64,000 bases of DNA, from assembly GCA_029253085.1 (NCBI GenBank), contig JAQXAF010000033.1, positions 1 through 64,000 of the forward strand. The letters are read 5' to 3'. Below, piece by piece: positions 62,983 through 64,000 of this stretch. The stretch's first letter is position 1. Each line of letters begins with the position of its first letter. The notes beneath the pieces are model-generated. The model did not search any database, had not been told where the DNA came from, and saw only the letters and a list, made by a program, of their open reading frames with translations. Source of the DNA: Luminiphilus sp. GTDB lineage: Bacteria; Pseudomonadota; Gammaproteobacteria; Pseudomonadales; Halieaceae. The position numbers and the translations under genes are program-made.

Positions 62983-63786
62983 ATGCCTGTGGCCCACATT
63001 AACGGACACAATATGTACTACGAAGTCCACGGCGAAGGTCCGCCCGCGGTTTACATTGGCGGGTGGGATACCTTTTGTCATGGCCGCAGCCATTTTCTGG
63101 CTCGGGGTATGACTGACAATTACAGCACCCTGATAATTGATTATCGCGGTATTGGTGAGTCCGACGATGATTTGTCGATGACACCCTCTACGGAGCTGTT
63201 TGCAGACGACATCGCGGCGCTGCTTGATCATCTCAATATGAAGTCAGTGTATTTTGTGGGGTTGGTGGGCATGGGGGCGTGCATAGGACAGTGGGTTGCC
63301 CTGAAACGCCCTGATCTCGTGCGATGCATGGTCAATATGGGTTGTTGGACATGGGCGGATCCCATGTTGTCAGATCAGCTGCAGTCTTTCGGTGATATTC
63401 ATGAACATGCCGGTTTCGCCGCGTTTCAGGCGATGGTGGCGTCGTATTCTTTCCGACCCGATTACTACAACACCCATCGGAATAAGTTAATGGGTCCGGG
63501 AGGTGTATGGGGCAGTTTAGAGGGGCGAATACCGGCTCACTTACGTTTCATTCAGGCCTGTAGAGGACACGATATTCGCCCGCACCTCAAGGATATCGCG
63601 GCGCCGACCTTGGTTCTGCATGCGGGACAGGACGTGATCACGGGCCCGCGCACCACCATGCCGTTGGAGGAGGGGTTGCCCAATAGCACGGGGGTCATGA
63701 TGGAGCAGGTTGCCCATGTGGTTGCAGGTAAAGACGAAAAAATCGCGTTTTGTGACATCCTGTTCGACTTCCTCCAAAAGCATTAA
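62983..63786 (+). CDS. Alpha/beta hydrolase, RutD/NicD-like, without a GxSxG
   Basis: A 267-residue alpha/beta-hydrolase-fold protein. The N-terminal HINGHNMYYEVHGEGPPAVYIGG and DYRGIGESD are standard. The nucleophile elbow reads YFVGLVGMGACIGQW, without the usual serine. E. coli RutD, which acts on aminoacrylate, also lacks it as I recall. The acid D (LHAGQDVITG) and the histidine (VAHVVAG) are present. Strong AAGGAGAG before the ATG. It likely acts with the upstream amidase on a small deformylation or deamination intermediate; the substrate is inferred from the family only. Confidence 0.83.
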   Translation: MPVAHINGHNMYYEVHGEGPPAVYIGGWDTFCHGRSHFLARGMTDNYSTLIIDYRGIGESDDDLSMTPSTELFADDIAALLDHLNMKSVYFVGLVGMGACIGQWVALKRPDLVRCMVNMGCWTWADPMLSDQLQSFGDIHEHAGFAAFQAMVASYSFRPDYYNTHRNKLMGPGGVWGSLEGRIPAHLRFIQACRGHDIRPHLKDIAAPTLVLHAGQDVITGPRTTMPLEEGLPNSTGVMMEQVAHVVAGKDEKIAFCDILFDFLQKH

Positions 63787-63811
63787 TCCAAGGGGCACCC
63801 GTAGACTCGCG

Positions 63812-63845
63812 GGCGACCGAGCATGGGTCGCCTAGTTTCTTTTTG
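63812..63845 (+). terminator. Probable intrinsic terminator of the amidase-hydrolase unit
   Basis: GGCGACC and GGTCGCC form a seven-pair stem around gagcatg, followed by TAGTTTCTTTTTG. It lies 26 bases after the alpha/beta hydrolase stop and marks the right border of the catabolic island. Confidence 0.65.
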
Positions 63846-63932
63846 TCTCGCTGGCGCGCGGGTCACCCCACGTCTTTGGGTAGCGTCTATTAGTAGGGTT
63901 TGAAGCGGCTAACGGCGCAGAAAGGCGCGATA

Positions 63933-64000
63933 ATGCAAGATAAACCTACACAAGCAAATACAAGCCAAAAGAAGAGTGAATCAGGGAAGGGTTCTCGCCA
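63933..64000 (+). CDS. Possible N-terminus of a gene running off the right edge
   Basis: An ATG at 63933 with GAAAGG seven bases upstream opens a frame of 22 codons (MQDKPTQANTSQKKSESGK...) to the window end without a stop. The sequence is hydrophilic and lysine/serine-rich, like a cytoplasmic N-terminal tail before a domain or membrane segment. The product cannot be identified from this fragment. Confidence 0.4.
   Translation, partial: MQDKPTQANTSQKKSESGKGSR

Overview
The window reads as a chromosomal segment of a marine-type gammaproteobacterium. The evidence is the classical rpsB-tsf-pyrH-frr-uppS-cdsA-dxr-rseP-bamA-skp-lpxD-fabZ-lpxA-lpxB-rnhB-dnaE run, the map-glnD-dapC and dapD-dapE groups, a long Pseudomonas-type dapD, and hda, bamC, rsmJ and sppA homologues. 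Placement near the OM60/NOR5 (Halieaceae) or a related oligotrophic marine lineage is an inference from gene content only. I see no rRNA, tRNA, insertion sequence, prophage or CRISPR array.

Layout. 1-8.7 kb: a probable rsxA start at the left edge, metG divergent from apbC-dcd, then purM-purN-DUF3108 on the minus strand and DUF2066-perM-hda on the plus strand. 8.6-17 kb: a queuosine-precursor transporter with an SDR, a PTPS-like protein lacking the usual cysteine, a candidate small RNA, a TlpA-like lipoprotein, YihY, then wrbA-DUF2069-sppA-nudix. 17-23.5 kb: dapA-bamC-MBL, lpxL with an LRR lipoprotein, a class III cyclase-like protein and rsmJ. 23.5-31.4 kb: a compact minus-strand lysine/nitrogen block (dapE, dapD, arsC-like, nth, dapC, glnD, map). 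31.4-50 kb: the translation, envelope biogenesis and replication superoperon. Its rpsB carries a tandem-repeat C-terminal tail, and pyrH has a strongly structured leader. dnaE is followed by an overlapping lipoprotein-type Nudix gene.

50.6-63.8 kb is an accessory catabolic island. It holds three isochorismatase-fold amidases, an HMG-CoA-lyase-like enzyme, a nitroreductase, an acyl-CoA dehydrogenase, a MaoC hydratase, a GntR/UTRA regulator, a CitE-like CoA-ester lyase, an MmgE/PrpD protein, an HpaB-superfamily oxygenase, a TauD dioxygenase, a DMT transporter and a RutD/NicD-like alpha/beta hydrolase. Four copies of one palindrome, AAATGTNCGNACATTT, sit only in promoter regions of this island: gntR/maoC, mmgE-hpaB, tauD, and the divergent amidases. 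At three of the four, a TANAAT -10 box overlaps the palindrome. This suggests a single GntR-controlled regulon, probably degrading an N-containing (amide or N-heterocyclic) compound to a branched C4-C5 dicarboxyl-CoA that MaoC and CitE cleave. The substrate is not identified.

Start codons were re-chosen from the ORF track where ribosome-binding sites, overlaps or family N-termini indicated. GTG and TTG starts are frequent here, and the DMT transporter appears to use ATT.
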